Positions 18,355-27,900 of a stretch of 64,000 nucleotides of DNA are shown piece by piece. Position 1 is the stretch's first letter. The number at the start of each line of letters is the position of its first letter. Origin of the DNA: Bacteroidales bacterium (GTDB lineage: Bacteria > Bacteroidota > Bacteroidia > Bacteroidales > UBA4417); assembly GCA_016707785.1 (NCBI GenBank), contig JADJGZ010000016.1:79179-143178 (forward strand), in the 5' to 3' direction. The notes under the pieces were generated by a model. The model was not told the origin of the DNA. It made no database searches and saw nothing but the letters and a program-made list of their open reading frames with translations. A program made the position numbers and the translations under genes.

Positions 18355-19297
18355 CTCAAACACCATTATCAACACATTATCTGCGGAAAAAAACTATACC
18401 GTTTCCGGTGTCAACCTAACTGCTGATATTGTTATTACACCCCCGGTCGGATTTGAAATTTCTACCGCAACCGGAACAGGTTTTGTTGCCAATCCAGCGA
18501 CAATCACCCTTACCCAAACCGGTGGAACCGTAACAAGTACTATTATTTATGTGCGTTTTGCTCCTACCATTGTGCAGGTTTATACAGATAATATTACCCA
18601 TGCAAGCACAGGTGCCACAACAATGACTGTAGCTGTAACAGGAAATGCTGTTCCAGTTCCTCCTTCACTGCCAATTGATGAAAACTTTGATTATACCGCA
18701 GGAACTTTGCTCACAGCCAACGGCTGGGTAGCACATAGTGGAGCCAATTCTCTTCCGGTAACTGTTGGAGCATCTTCAATAACATACCCTGGTTATCCTT
18801 TATCAGCTATTGGAAATGAAGTTTCAATTGTCCCTGGAAGTGCGGAAGATGTAAATTATGGTTTCGCTTCACAAACATCTGGTTCACTTTATGCTTCTGT
18901 ATTATTCAATGCTTCAGCTTTTGCTAATACCAGTACTGATTATTTCTTCCATTTTTGCCAGATAGCCGGTTCAAGTGCTGGTCCTTTCTTTGGAAGAGTA
19001 TTCGCTAAAAGAGATGCTTCCAATAAAGTATCATTTGGTATCAGCAAATCTTCTACTACCACTGTTACTTACACTCCTTTCAGTTACGACTTAAATACCA
19101 CTTATTTATTAGTACTGAAATATTCTTTCAATTCTGCCACAGCCACTGATGACATTGCATACCTCTATATTGATCCTGCATGGACAGCCATTGAACCGAC
19201 CCCAGCCATTGTTTCTACTGATGCCGGTACCGATCCAACGGGGATTGCAGCCATCGCTTTAAGGCAAGGGCTCAACACTCTCAACTGCAAAAATTGA
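18317..19297 (+). CDS. Second large secreted protein, middle fragment
   Basis: The sense part starts at about 18355 (SNTIINTLSAEKNYTVSG); the first dozen printed residues are out of frame. It contains one full copy of the beta-sandwich repeat (NYTVSGVNLTADIVITPPVG...GNITHAST-like). A jelly-roll module starting DENFDYTAGTLLTANGWVAH follows and parallels residues 30-235 of the 13408 protein. The frame breaks at a GGG run at 19268-19270: removing one G restores GSTLSTAKIDGIRVATSW, the expected continuation. By itself it has no export signal, so it is not an independent gene. Confidence 0.65.
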   Translation: MLQLLLLELSRLFSNTIINTLSAEKNYTVSGVNLTADIVITPPVGFEISTATGTGFVANPATITLTQTGGTVTSTIIYVRFAPTIVQVYTDNITHASTGATTMTVAVTGNAVPVPPSLPIDENFDYTAGTLLTANGWVAHSGANSLPVTVGASSITYPGYPLSAIGNEVSIVPGSAEDVNYGFASQTSGSLYASVLFNASAFANTSTDYFFHFCQIAGSSAGPFFGRVFAKRDASNKVSFGISKSSTTTVTYTPFSYDLNTTYLLVLKYSFNSATATDDIAYLYIDPAWTAIEPTPAIVSTDAGTDPTGIAAIALRQGLNTLNCKN

Positions 19298-22200
19298 TGG
19301 GATCAGGGTAGCAACCAGTTGGGGACAACTTGTTGGTACTACCGACCCTACCCTAGCAATTTCACCATCTATTTTAGGTGGCTTCAACTACATTGAAGGA
19401 AGCGGTCCATCCACTTCACAATCTTATACTGTAAGTGGTGCTAACCTCACCGGCGGTTCTGGAAATATTTCAGTTACCGGAAGTGCAAGTTATGAGGTAT
19501 CAACTGATAACCTGAATTTCTCAGGTTCTGCAAACATTCCTTATTCCGGAGCCACTCTTGCTTCAGTTACTGTTTATGTTCGACTGAAAGCAGGACTTGC
19601 TAGCGGAAGCTATAATGCAGAAACGATTGCCCATTCAGGTGGAGGTGTTACCAGTGCATTACTGACCTGTAACGGATCTGTAACCCCAATAGGGCCATCC
19701 ATTACCGTTGGTACACTCACAACTTTTGGCAACCAATATCAATACTCCATATCTGCAGAAAAGAATTATACTGTCTCAGGCTTGAACCTGACAGGTGATG
19801 TTACTATCACACCTCCGGCAGGATTTGAAATCTCACTTCTTACAGGAACTGCTTTTGTTGCAACTAATCCTATCATTCTTACACCGACGCTGGGCACATT
19901 AGCCTCCACAACTATTAATGTAAGGTTTGTACCCACACTTGTCCAGGCTTATACCGGAAATATCACACATACGTCTCCAACTGCTGCTACACAAAATGTG
20001 GCGGTTTCCGGAACAGGTATTGCACCTGTAAGTGTATCCAGTATAGCTGCCTTGAGGGCCGGATTGCTGGATGGCACAGTTTACCGACTAAGCAGCGAGG
20101 CTCTTGTAACCTTCCAGAGACCGGATAATAGCAGGAACCAACTGTATATTCAGGATGCCACGGGAGGTATTGTAATTGACGATTTACCTTTAAAGATTAC
20201 TACTGATTACAACATTGGAGATGGAGTAACTGGTATCACCGGAACATTACTTAATTATAATAACCTGTTGGAATTATTACCCGTTACTGATCCGGGTGCA
20301 CCTACCACAACAGGCAATGCAGTGGTTCCACAGGCTAAAACAACTGCTACCATCACAACCGCTGACCAGGCAGAACTCGTTTCATTGAGCAAAGTAACAT
20401 TTACCCAAACAGGCAGCTTTGTAGGAAGCTTCAACTATACGATCACCGATGCCAGTGGTTCAATGATTTTAAGAACCATTTTCACTGAAGCTGATTATAT
20501 GTTAACTCCCATACCTACAACACCTGTAAATTTAGTTGGTCTTGTCGGACAATTCGCTGCTGATATGCAGTTTACACCCAGGTTCTCTGATGACTTCACA
20601 CTTTATACTCCATCATGGACCAGTGGATATCCAAAAGCTGAAAATGCAAGTCCAGCCGGTTTTACTGCTAAGGTAAACCTTTCAGATCCCGGTATTGCAT
20701 ATTATGTTGTACTGCCAAATGGAGCTTCTGCCCCATCAGCAGTACAGGTGAAAAACGGACAGGATGCATCAGGTACACCTGTTGCCGCCAACCTAGCCGG
20801 GACCATTACCTGTGCCCTTGCTTCAACAGAATACCAAGATGCTATTGCCGGCCTTACCTCTGCAACTACCTACAATGTTTATTTTGTTGCAGAATCCTTT
20901 ACCAATCTGCAAGCCAGTCCGGTGATGGTGCCCGTGACTACCTCTACTGGTACCACAGCCCCTGTATTATTATTACCGACAGTAAGCGCCATTACAAACA
21001 CCTCCGCAATTCTTGGTGGTGAAATCAGCACCGATGGTGGTTCAGCCATCACTGAAAGAGGAACTGTCTGGAGTACAACTTCTCCAGTTACTATTGCTAA
21101 TAATAAATTAGCAGAAGGCGGTACCTCAGTTGGTGTATTTTCACACCTGAGATCTGCATTGCCTGCTGCCACACAGATATTTTATGCAGCTTATGCTACC
21201 AATGTTAATGGAACAACCCTTTCAACACAGGGCAATTTCTATACATTCGCAGTTGAACCAAGTGAACATGTAACAGCTTTTATTGCAGGTACTACTACAA
21301 CTACATCTATTCCACTTACCTGGGCAGATGCAACCACAGGAGTTCCTCCAACAGCTTATCTGATTAAGGCAAGTTCTGTTGATTTCGCATCAATTGTTGA
21401 TCCTGTTGATGGCACTCCTGAAACAGATGCGCTCTTGGTTAAAAATGTAGCCCAGGGAGTACAGACAGTTGATTTCACAGGCCTTAACCTCGGTACAACT
21501 TATTACTTCAAGATTTATCCTTATACTGGAGCAAGTGCTACCATAAACTACAAAACTGCAGTTACTGTGCCAACCGCCTCAGCTGCAACACTTGGATCAT
21601 CAGAATATATATGGGCTGGTGCTGACAATGCCTCATGGATTGAAGCTACTAACTGGACACCTAACAGAACTGCACCTCAGGCTTCAGACAAATTGCTGTT
21701 CAATGATGGCACCACAAAAACCATCACAGCAGTAGCTAATGAAACTGTTGGTCAGATCATTCTTTCCAATAATACTATCATCAATCTGAAAGGTGCAGTA
21801 GCTGGCACACTTACAGTAGGTGGAACCAATGATGGAACCGATTTGATTGTACCAGCAGGATGTGCGCTGAATATAACCGGGACTCTTGCCACAACTCTTT
21901 TCTTCTCAGCCGGGGCTACAGCAAGTATCAGTGGAACTATGGCCTTCTCAGGCACTACACATAAAATGAATGCTGCCAGCGCTAGTGCTATCGTATTCAA
22001 TAGCGGGGCGTCATTAACCCAAGGACTACTTTGTACCAGCAATATTTTTACCAGTTCAGGAACTGCTAATGTTGTTCGTTTCATGAGTGGGTCGATTTTC
22101 TATCAGCTGGCTGGTTCCAATCCTTATGGATTAGGTGCTCCAAACTCAAAAGTAGAATTCCAGACCGGCAGTCTATTCAAGTTCCAGCAAACAGGTTCTC

Positions 22201-23651
22201 CATCATTTTCCAACAGAAGTTGTGCCGATTTTGAAGTTGATCATGCCTCAGCAAATATCAATGTGAATGCTGGTACAGCTCCTTTTACATGTGATAACCT
22301 GATAGTTACACAAGGAACCCTTGGATTTAGCATTAATTTACCTTTGAAGATAAAAGGGAATGTTACTGTTGCCTCTGGTGCTACTTTTAACTACAACCCA
22401 TCTGTTGCGTCCTATATTTCAATGGAAGGAACCTCCGCACAAACTATCAGTGGTGCGGGAACAATAACACTTGGAGCCAATACTGATCTGATCATTAACA
22501 ATGCTGCAGGAGTTACCTTCGATTACCCATTAACCATTAATGGAACCTTAAGCCTTACCAGTGGTTTAGTTACGCTTGCAGGAAATCATGTTACATTAGC
22601 AGCTACAGCTTCAGTACTTGGTACCCCATCGGCAACAAACATGGTAGTTGCAACAGGTGCAGGAGAACTAAGGAAAGTATTTACCGGAGTTGGTAGCTTT
22701 ACTTTCCCAGTAGGCGACAATACAGGAACTGCAGAATATTCACCAGTGACCCTGAATTTTACAGCCGGAACTTTTGCCAGTGCATATGCAGGCGTTAATC
22801 TGGTTAATGCTTCTTATCCAGGTGTATCAGGTTCTTATTTAACCAGGTATTGGAATGTTGTTTCTGCTGGTATCACGGATTATAGCTGTAATGCAACTTT
22901 CAATTATACTGAAAATGATGTTGTTGGAACTGAGAGTTCAATTTACTGCTATAGGGTTGCTCCTACATCTAATCTTTATGATGTTGCAGATGCAACAAAT
23001 AACTTGCTTACTGCTACACTTACAGATATCGCAGGAACCTTTACAGGTCAGGAACAGCCTCCTTCAACCAAGATTTTGAATGCTAAGTTCTTCCTTGAAG
23101 GCCTTTACAATACCGGAACCGGTTTCATGAATGAAGCGCAGGGAAGCAGTGGCCCACAATTTGGAGCTGGAATTGCTGATCAGGTTACCATTGAACTTCA
23201 TGAATCTGCATCTCCAAATACAGTAGCTTATACCTTTACTGATGCAAATCTGAATACTGATGGTACTGTTTCAATCAATACTATTCCTGGTGCTATTTCA
23301 GGTGACTATTATGTTGTTATCAATCATCGTAATAGTATTCAGACCTGGAGTGCAAGTGCTGTATCCTTCTCAGGATCGGGTCCTATTGCTTTTGACTTTA
23401 CCACTTCTGCTTCGCAGGCATATGGTAACAATATGAGGCTTATGGGAACAGTTTATGCTCTCTATGGAGGCGATGCTTCACAGGACGGAATTGTTGATGG
23501 AACTGACATGGCTCTGATTGATAATGCAAGTACCAGCATCCTGCAGGGGTATAACTCTGAAGATGTTAATGGTGATGGTATTGTTGATGGAACGGATATG
23601 GCTTTAATTGATAATAATTCAACTGCTATTATTCAGATTCAAAGGCCTTAA
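19272..23651 (+). CDS. Second large secreted protein, main C-terminal fragment with dockerin-like end
   Basis: This open frame of 1459 codons has no in-frame ATG near its start because it continues the preceding fragment. In order it has:
- two beta-sandwich repeats (SYTVSGANLTGG and NYTVSGLNLTGDVTITPPAG);
- an OB-fold-like module (SIAALRAGLLDGTVYRL, then YIQDATGGIVIDD) of the sort seen in DUF5689-type proteins;
- FN3-like modules, including EPSEHVTAF and PVDGTPETDA;
- WAGADNASWIEATNWTP opening a beta-helix-like region;
- the KFFLEGLYNTGTG module;
- EF-hand loops with SQDGIVDGTD and DVNGDGIVDGTD, ending IQRP.
The last 900 residues parallel the 13408 protein module by module. No sorting domain is present. 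The product is probably an exported, calcium-stabilised adhesin or binding protein. Confidence 0.75.
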   Translation, partial: STLSTAKIDGIRVATSWGQLVGTTDPTLAISPSILGGFNYIEGSGPSTSQSYTVSGANLTGGSGNISVTGSASYEVSTDNLNFSGSANIPYSGATLASVTVYVRLKAGLASGSYNAETIAHSGGGVTSALLTCNGSVTPIGPSITVGTLTTFGNQYQYSISAEKNYTVSGLNLTGDVTITPPAGFEISLLTGTAFVATNPIILTPTLGTLASTTINVRFVPTLVQAYTGNITHTSPTAATQNVAVSGTGIAPVSVSSIAALRAGLLDGTVYRLSSEALVTFQRPDNSRNQLYIQDATGGIVIDDLPLKITTDYNIGDGVTGITGTLLNYNNLLELLPVTDPGAPTTTGNAVVPQAKTTATITTADQAELVSLSKVTFTQTGSFVGSFNYTITDASGSMILRTIFTEADYMLTPIPTTPVNLVGLVGQFAADMQFTPRFSDDFTLYTPSWTSGYPKAENASPAGFTAKVNLSDPGIAYYVVLPNGASAPSAVQVKNGQDASGTPVAANLAGTITCALASTEYQDAIAGLTSATTYNVYFVAESFTNLQASPVMVPVTTSTGTTAPVLLLPTVSAITNTSAILGGEISTDGGSAITERGTVWSTTSPVTIANNKLAEGGTSVGVFSHLRSALPAATQIFYAAYATNVNGTTLSTQGNFYTFAVEPSEHVTAFIAGTTTTTSIPLTWADATTGVPPTAYLIKASSVDFASIVDPVDGTPETDALLVKNVAQGVQTVDFTGLNLGTTYYFKIYPYTGASATINYKTAVTVPTASAATLGSSEYIWAGADNASWIEATNWTPNRTAPQASDKLLFNDGTTKTITAVANETVGQIILSNNTIINLKGAVAGTLTVGGTNDGTDLIVPAGCALNITGTLATTLFFSAGATASISGTMAFSGTTHKMNAASASAIVFNSGASLTQGLLCTSNIFTSSGTANVVRFMSGSIFYQLAGSNPYGLGAPNSKVEFQTGSLFKFQQTGSPSFSNRSCADFEVDHASANINVNAGTAPFTCDNLIVTQGTLGFSINLPLKIKGNVTVASGATFNYNPSVASYISMEGTSAQTISGAGTITLGANTDLIINNAAGVTFDYPLTINGTLSLTSGLVTLAGNHVTLAATASVLGTPSATNMVVATGAGELRKVFTGVGSFTFPVGDNTGTAEYSPVTLNFTAGTFASAYAGVNLVNASYPGVSGSYLTRYWNVVSAGITDYSCNATFNYTENDVVGTESSIYCYRVAPTSNLYDVADATNNLLTATLTDIAGTFTGQEQPPSTKILNAKFFLEGLYNTGTGFMNEAQGSSGPQFGAGIADQVTIELHESASPNTVAYTFTDANLNTDGTVSINTIPGAISGDYYVVINHRNSIQTWSASAVSFSGSGPIAFDFTTSASQAYGNNMRLMGTVYALYGGDASQDGIVDGTDMALIDNASTSILQGYNSEDVNGDGIVDGTDMALIDNNSTAIIQIQRP

Positions 23652-23677
23652 TGAATTTAACATATGTAAATTAGTTG

Positions 23678-23717
23678 CGAATTTCCCATTCACATGAATG
23701 GGAAATTCGTACTTTTA
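23678..23717 (+). terminator. Strong hairpin after the second large secreted protein gene
   Basis: CGAATTTCCCATTCA (23678-23692) and TGAATGGGAAATTCG (23695-23709) form a perfect 15-bp stem with a two-base loop, followed by TACTTTTAT. It begins 27 bases after the stop at 23651, so it fits a rho-independent terminator. It is unusually long, and the tail TACTTTTA is also one mismatch from a -7 element. Confidence 0.6.
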
Positions 23718-23739
23718 TACCAATTAAACGTTGTATTAT

Positions 23740-24885
23740 ATGAAAAAACACTCAACTTTAACTTTTAGAGCACTACTTGTTCTACCTTTTTTATTTCTAT
23801 TTCTTGCTGCCAAGGCTGATAATCCCACGTATCGTTGTGAAATCAGGAATGGTAGCTTTGTAAGTGACCAAATTTTTGAATTTGATATTTATTTAACAAG
23901 TACAGGAAGTGTTTCATTGGAACTTGCCTGTTTTAATACCGGAATTTTACTGAACTCAGGGTTCATTAATGGTGGGACGATCACTCCTTCCCTGGTTACA
24001 GGCTCGGATTTGAACAGCACTCAGGTCCCTTTGAATATAGATTATGAACAGGACTTCCTTTGTGTGAAAATTGCACCCCGCAAACCACCCAGGGATTACA
24101 TTACAGGTGTTACATCCGGCACTGTCATAAGCAGCACAACCGGCACACTGGTATGTAAGGTGAGATTATCCAATACTGTTGCCTTTGGAGCTGATCCACT
24201 AAATTATGATTGGAGCATGAACCTTATGCCCTATCATACTGTAGTATCTGCATTCATCCCTGCAGTATCACCATTTGTAAATACCTCAATTACAAACGCA
24301 GTTTCTCACTCGAAGCCTCAGAATCTTCAATTGTTTCTGGAAGGCCTTTATACTGCCGGTACCGGAAACAGAAAAGCACAGGATGAATCAGGCAATCATT
24401 TTGCAGGTCCGGTTTCTGACGAAATTACTGTTGAATTAGCAAATGGATCAATGCCATATGAAACTGTATATACAGCCAACAATGTGCTGCTCTATACAAA
24501 TGGGAAATGCGCCTTTTCAATTCCAGCCGAATTGACCGGTTCATATTACATCGTGGTGAAACATCGCAACTCCATTGAAACCTGGAGTGCTGCACCAGTT
24601 ACCTTCACAGGAAGTACCATTTCTTATGATTTTAGTTCAGCTGCCGGGCAAGCATTTGGGGATAACATGATTATGTTAGGTTCCATCTATGCACTATTCG
24701 GAGGTGATGCCACACAGGATAACATTGTTGACGGCTCTGACATGGCAGTTGTTGACAATGCCAGCACTTCTGTTGCAACCGGTTACCTGGCTGAAGATAT
24801 TAATGGAGACGGGATTGTTGATGGTTCTGACATGGCTGTTATCGACAATAACTCCACCGGAGTGATCTCAACGATTAAACCTTAA
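23740..24885 (+). CDS. Secreted protein with cohesin-like N-module and dockerin-like C-module
   Basis: The ATG at 23740 is preferred over the TTG at 23731 because MKKHSTLTFRALLVLPFLF is a signal peptide. Residues 28-190 form a beta-rich module (YRCEIRNGSF, then FEFDIYLTSTG, ELACFNTGILL, GGTITPSL) that is clearly related to the first 170 residues of the next protein. The strand pattern suggests a cohesin- or carbohydrate-binding-like sandwich, which is an inference. Residues 200-380 are the LFLEGLYTAGTG module plus two EF-hand loops (TQDNIVDGSD, DINGDGIVDGSD), ending TIKP, as in the two larger proteins. No T9SS sorting domain is present. It could pair with a partner through the cohesin- and dockerin-like ends. 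Confidence 0.75.
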   Translation: MKKHSTLTFRALLVLPFLFLFLAAKADNPTYRCEIRNGSFVSDQIFEFDIYLTSTGSVSLELACFNTGILLNSGFINGGTITPSLVTGSDLNSTQVPLNIDYEQDFLCVKIAPRKPPRDYITGVTSGTVISSTTGTLVCKVRLSNTVAFGADPLNYDWSMNLMPYHTVVSAFIPAVSPFVNTSITNAVSHSKPQNLQLFLEGLYTAGTGNRKAQDESGNHFAGPVSDEITVELANGSMPYETVYTANNVLLYTNGKCAFSIPAELTGSYYIVVKHRNSIETWSAAPVTFTGSTISYDFSSAAGQAFGDNMIMLGSIYALFGGDATQDNIVDGSDMAVVDNASTSVATGYLAEDINGDGIVDGSDMAVIDNNSTGVISTIKP

Positions 24886-24932
24886 TATTAACCCAAACAA
24901 GCAAAAAGCAACCTTTATTAACCAAATTACGT

Positions 24933-27900
24933 ATGAAAAAACAAAAACTATTGATGTTTTTAGTTATGGGCCTGTTGACCTTGATTGGTTTCAGATCTGT
25001 GGCGCAAACACCTACCTACATTTGTTCTCTCAGGAATGATGTTCAGGTGTCTCAAACTGTTTATGAGTTTGATGTTTACATCCAAAGGACCGGAGTCAAT
25101 GTATTTAAACTGGCACAATTCCAAATGGGGATTAATGTTAATCCTGCCATTAAGAATGGTGGAACCATCACTGTAGAACCTGTTGATGGAAGTTCAACGC
25201 TCACAAATGTTGCCCAGGTTCCGGGACCTGAGAAATTCTCTTTCAATGATCTGAAAAACTGTATTATTGTAACCCCGGTAGCTCCTCCTGGAGCAACTAC
25301 TGCATCCATTATTTCCAATGTAGCCCCCGGCACAAAGTATATCAGGATCAGGGTGATCAATTCCGTACCTTTTGCCACAGCACAACCTAACCTTACCTGG
25401 AGTTTTAGCCTTACCAATGGTTATCAAACAAAGATGTTCGCTTATGTAGGTACTATCAATACTGATATTACTGTTCAAGCATCCCATACTACAACAAACC
25501 TGGTTAATCCAACTCTTAACCCTCCATTACCACCTACTGCTTATAATGTAACAGGCACAGATTCCTATTGTCAGGGTACTGCCGGAGCTCCAGTAGGACT
25601 GGATAATTCAGAACTTGGCGTCACCTATACTCTTTACAAGGATTTAGTGGCTCAGCCTACTACTGTTGCCGGTACAGGTTCAGCCATAACTTTTGGACCT
25701 CAGCTTGCTGGTAGCTATACCATTAGCGGTACCAATACTATTGGAACCACAGATATGCTTGGCAGTGCTGTTATTACTGAAATCCCTGCTATTCCTGTAA
25801 GTGTAGCCATTTCAGCCAGCTCCACCAATGTCTGCTCAGGTACAACTGTTAACTTTACAGCTGTTCCAACCAATGGAGGTGCAGCTCCTACCTATCAGTG
25901 GTATGTAAACGGGACAGCTGTCGGAACCAATGCAGATAATTTCTCCTATGTTCCTCTGGATGCTGAACAGGTTTCAGTAGTGATGACGTCCAATCTTGGT
26001 GGATGCCTATCTTCAAATCCTGCCACCTCAAATGTTATCACAATGTCAGTAGTGGCTTCAGGCCCTGCCGGTGTTTCAATAGCTGCAAGTGCTAATCCAT
26101 CATGTGGTTCTGAAACAGTAACTTTCACCGCGACTCCAACCAATGGCGGAACACCATCCTATCAATGGTATCTCAATGGATCAACTGCTGGTCTGGATCA
26201 AAGTACCTTTAGTGTAATTCCTGCTACGGGAGACCAGGTATACGTAATCATGACTTCCAGCCTTGCTTGTGCTACCGGAAGCCCGGTGACATCCAATACT
26301 GTTACAATGACCGTTGATGTTCCTGTTCCAGCAAGCGTATCCCATATAGTTCCTGTTACAACAGTTTGTGCCGGAACGTCTGTAACATTCACTGCTTCTG
26401 CTACTAATGGCGGAGCAACACCAATTTTCCAATGGTATGTAAATGGAACACCATCTGGCACAAATTCAAATGAATTCACATATACTCCTGCCAATAATGA
26501 CCAGGTTTATGTAATGATGACATCCAGCCTTTCCTGTACAACAGGTAGCCCGGCTACTTCCGCCACTACTACCATGACCGTTAATCCATTACCCGCACCA
26601 ACATTGGCCGGACCAGCCTCTATGTGCGTAAATACCACAGGTAATGTTTATTCAACAGAAGCTGGCTATACCAATTATGTATGGAATGTTTCAGCAGGTG
26701 GAGTTATTACCTCAGGTGGTACATCCACCGATAATACCGTTACGGTTAGCTGGACAACAGCAGGAGCTCAGACAGTAAATGTAAACTATACAGATATCAA
26801 CACATGTTCTGCAGCAGCAGCAACAGTTTATAATGTAACAGTTAATCCATTACCTGTTCCAACAGTTACCGGGCCAGCTTCTGTATGTTTTAACAGCAGC
26901 ACAGTTTATACTACAGAAGCCGGAATGACAGGTTATAGCTGGGTTGTATCTGCCGGGGGTACTATTACCGCCGGAGGCACAGCCACCGACAATACTGTTA
27001 CTGTTAACTGGACTGCTTTAGGTGCCCAGACGGTCAGTGTGAACTATACCAATGTAAACAACTGTACTGCTGTTGCAGCCACAGATTACAATGTTACTGT
27101 AAACGCTCTTCCAGTGCCTACAATCAGTGGTTTGGCATCAGTTTGTGTTAGCGGAACCGCTATTTACACTACAGAAGCAGGTATGACAGGCTACACCTGG
27201 AATATATCAGCAGGTGGTACCATCACAGCCGGCGCTGGCACCAATGCCATCACGGTAACCTGGAATACAGCAGGTGCCCAGACGGTAAGTGTGAACTATA
27301 CCAATGCAAACAGCTGTACAGCACCTTCAGCAACCGTTTATAATGTAACGGTGAATGCTTTACCAGTACCCACTATTACAGGCCCATCGCCCGTTTGTGC
27401 TTCAAGCACCGGTAATGTATACACCACCGAAGCAGGTATGACAGGTTACACCTGGACTGTATCAGCAGGCGGAACCATCACTGCCGGAGCAGGCACTGAT
27501 GCTATTACAGTAACCTGGAATACAGCCGGAGCCCAGACCGTAAGTGTAAATTACACCAATGGCAACTCCTGTACAGCAGCAAGTGCTACTGTTAAGAATG
27601 TAACGGTTAATGCACAACCTGTACCAACGATCACAGGCACCACACCAGCAGGTGTTGGAACCTCCCATGTTTATACCACAGAAGCCGGTATGACCAACTA
27701 TGTATGGACTGTTTCAGCCGGTGGAACCATTACAGCCGGTGGAACCAGCACCAGCAATACCGTCACCATCCTATGGAATATAGCAGGAGCAGAAACAGTA
27801 TCTGTCAACTACAACAATGCCAATGGCTGTAATGCCACAACGGCTACTTCCTATCCTGTCACCGTTATATCCATTCCTCCAACTGCCGGTTCCATCACAG

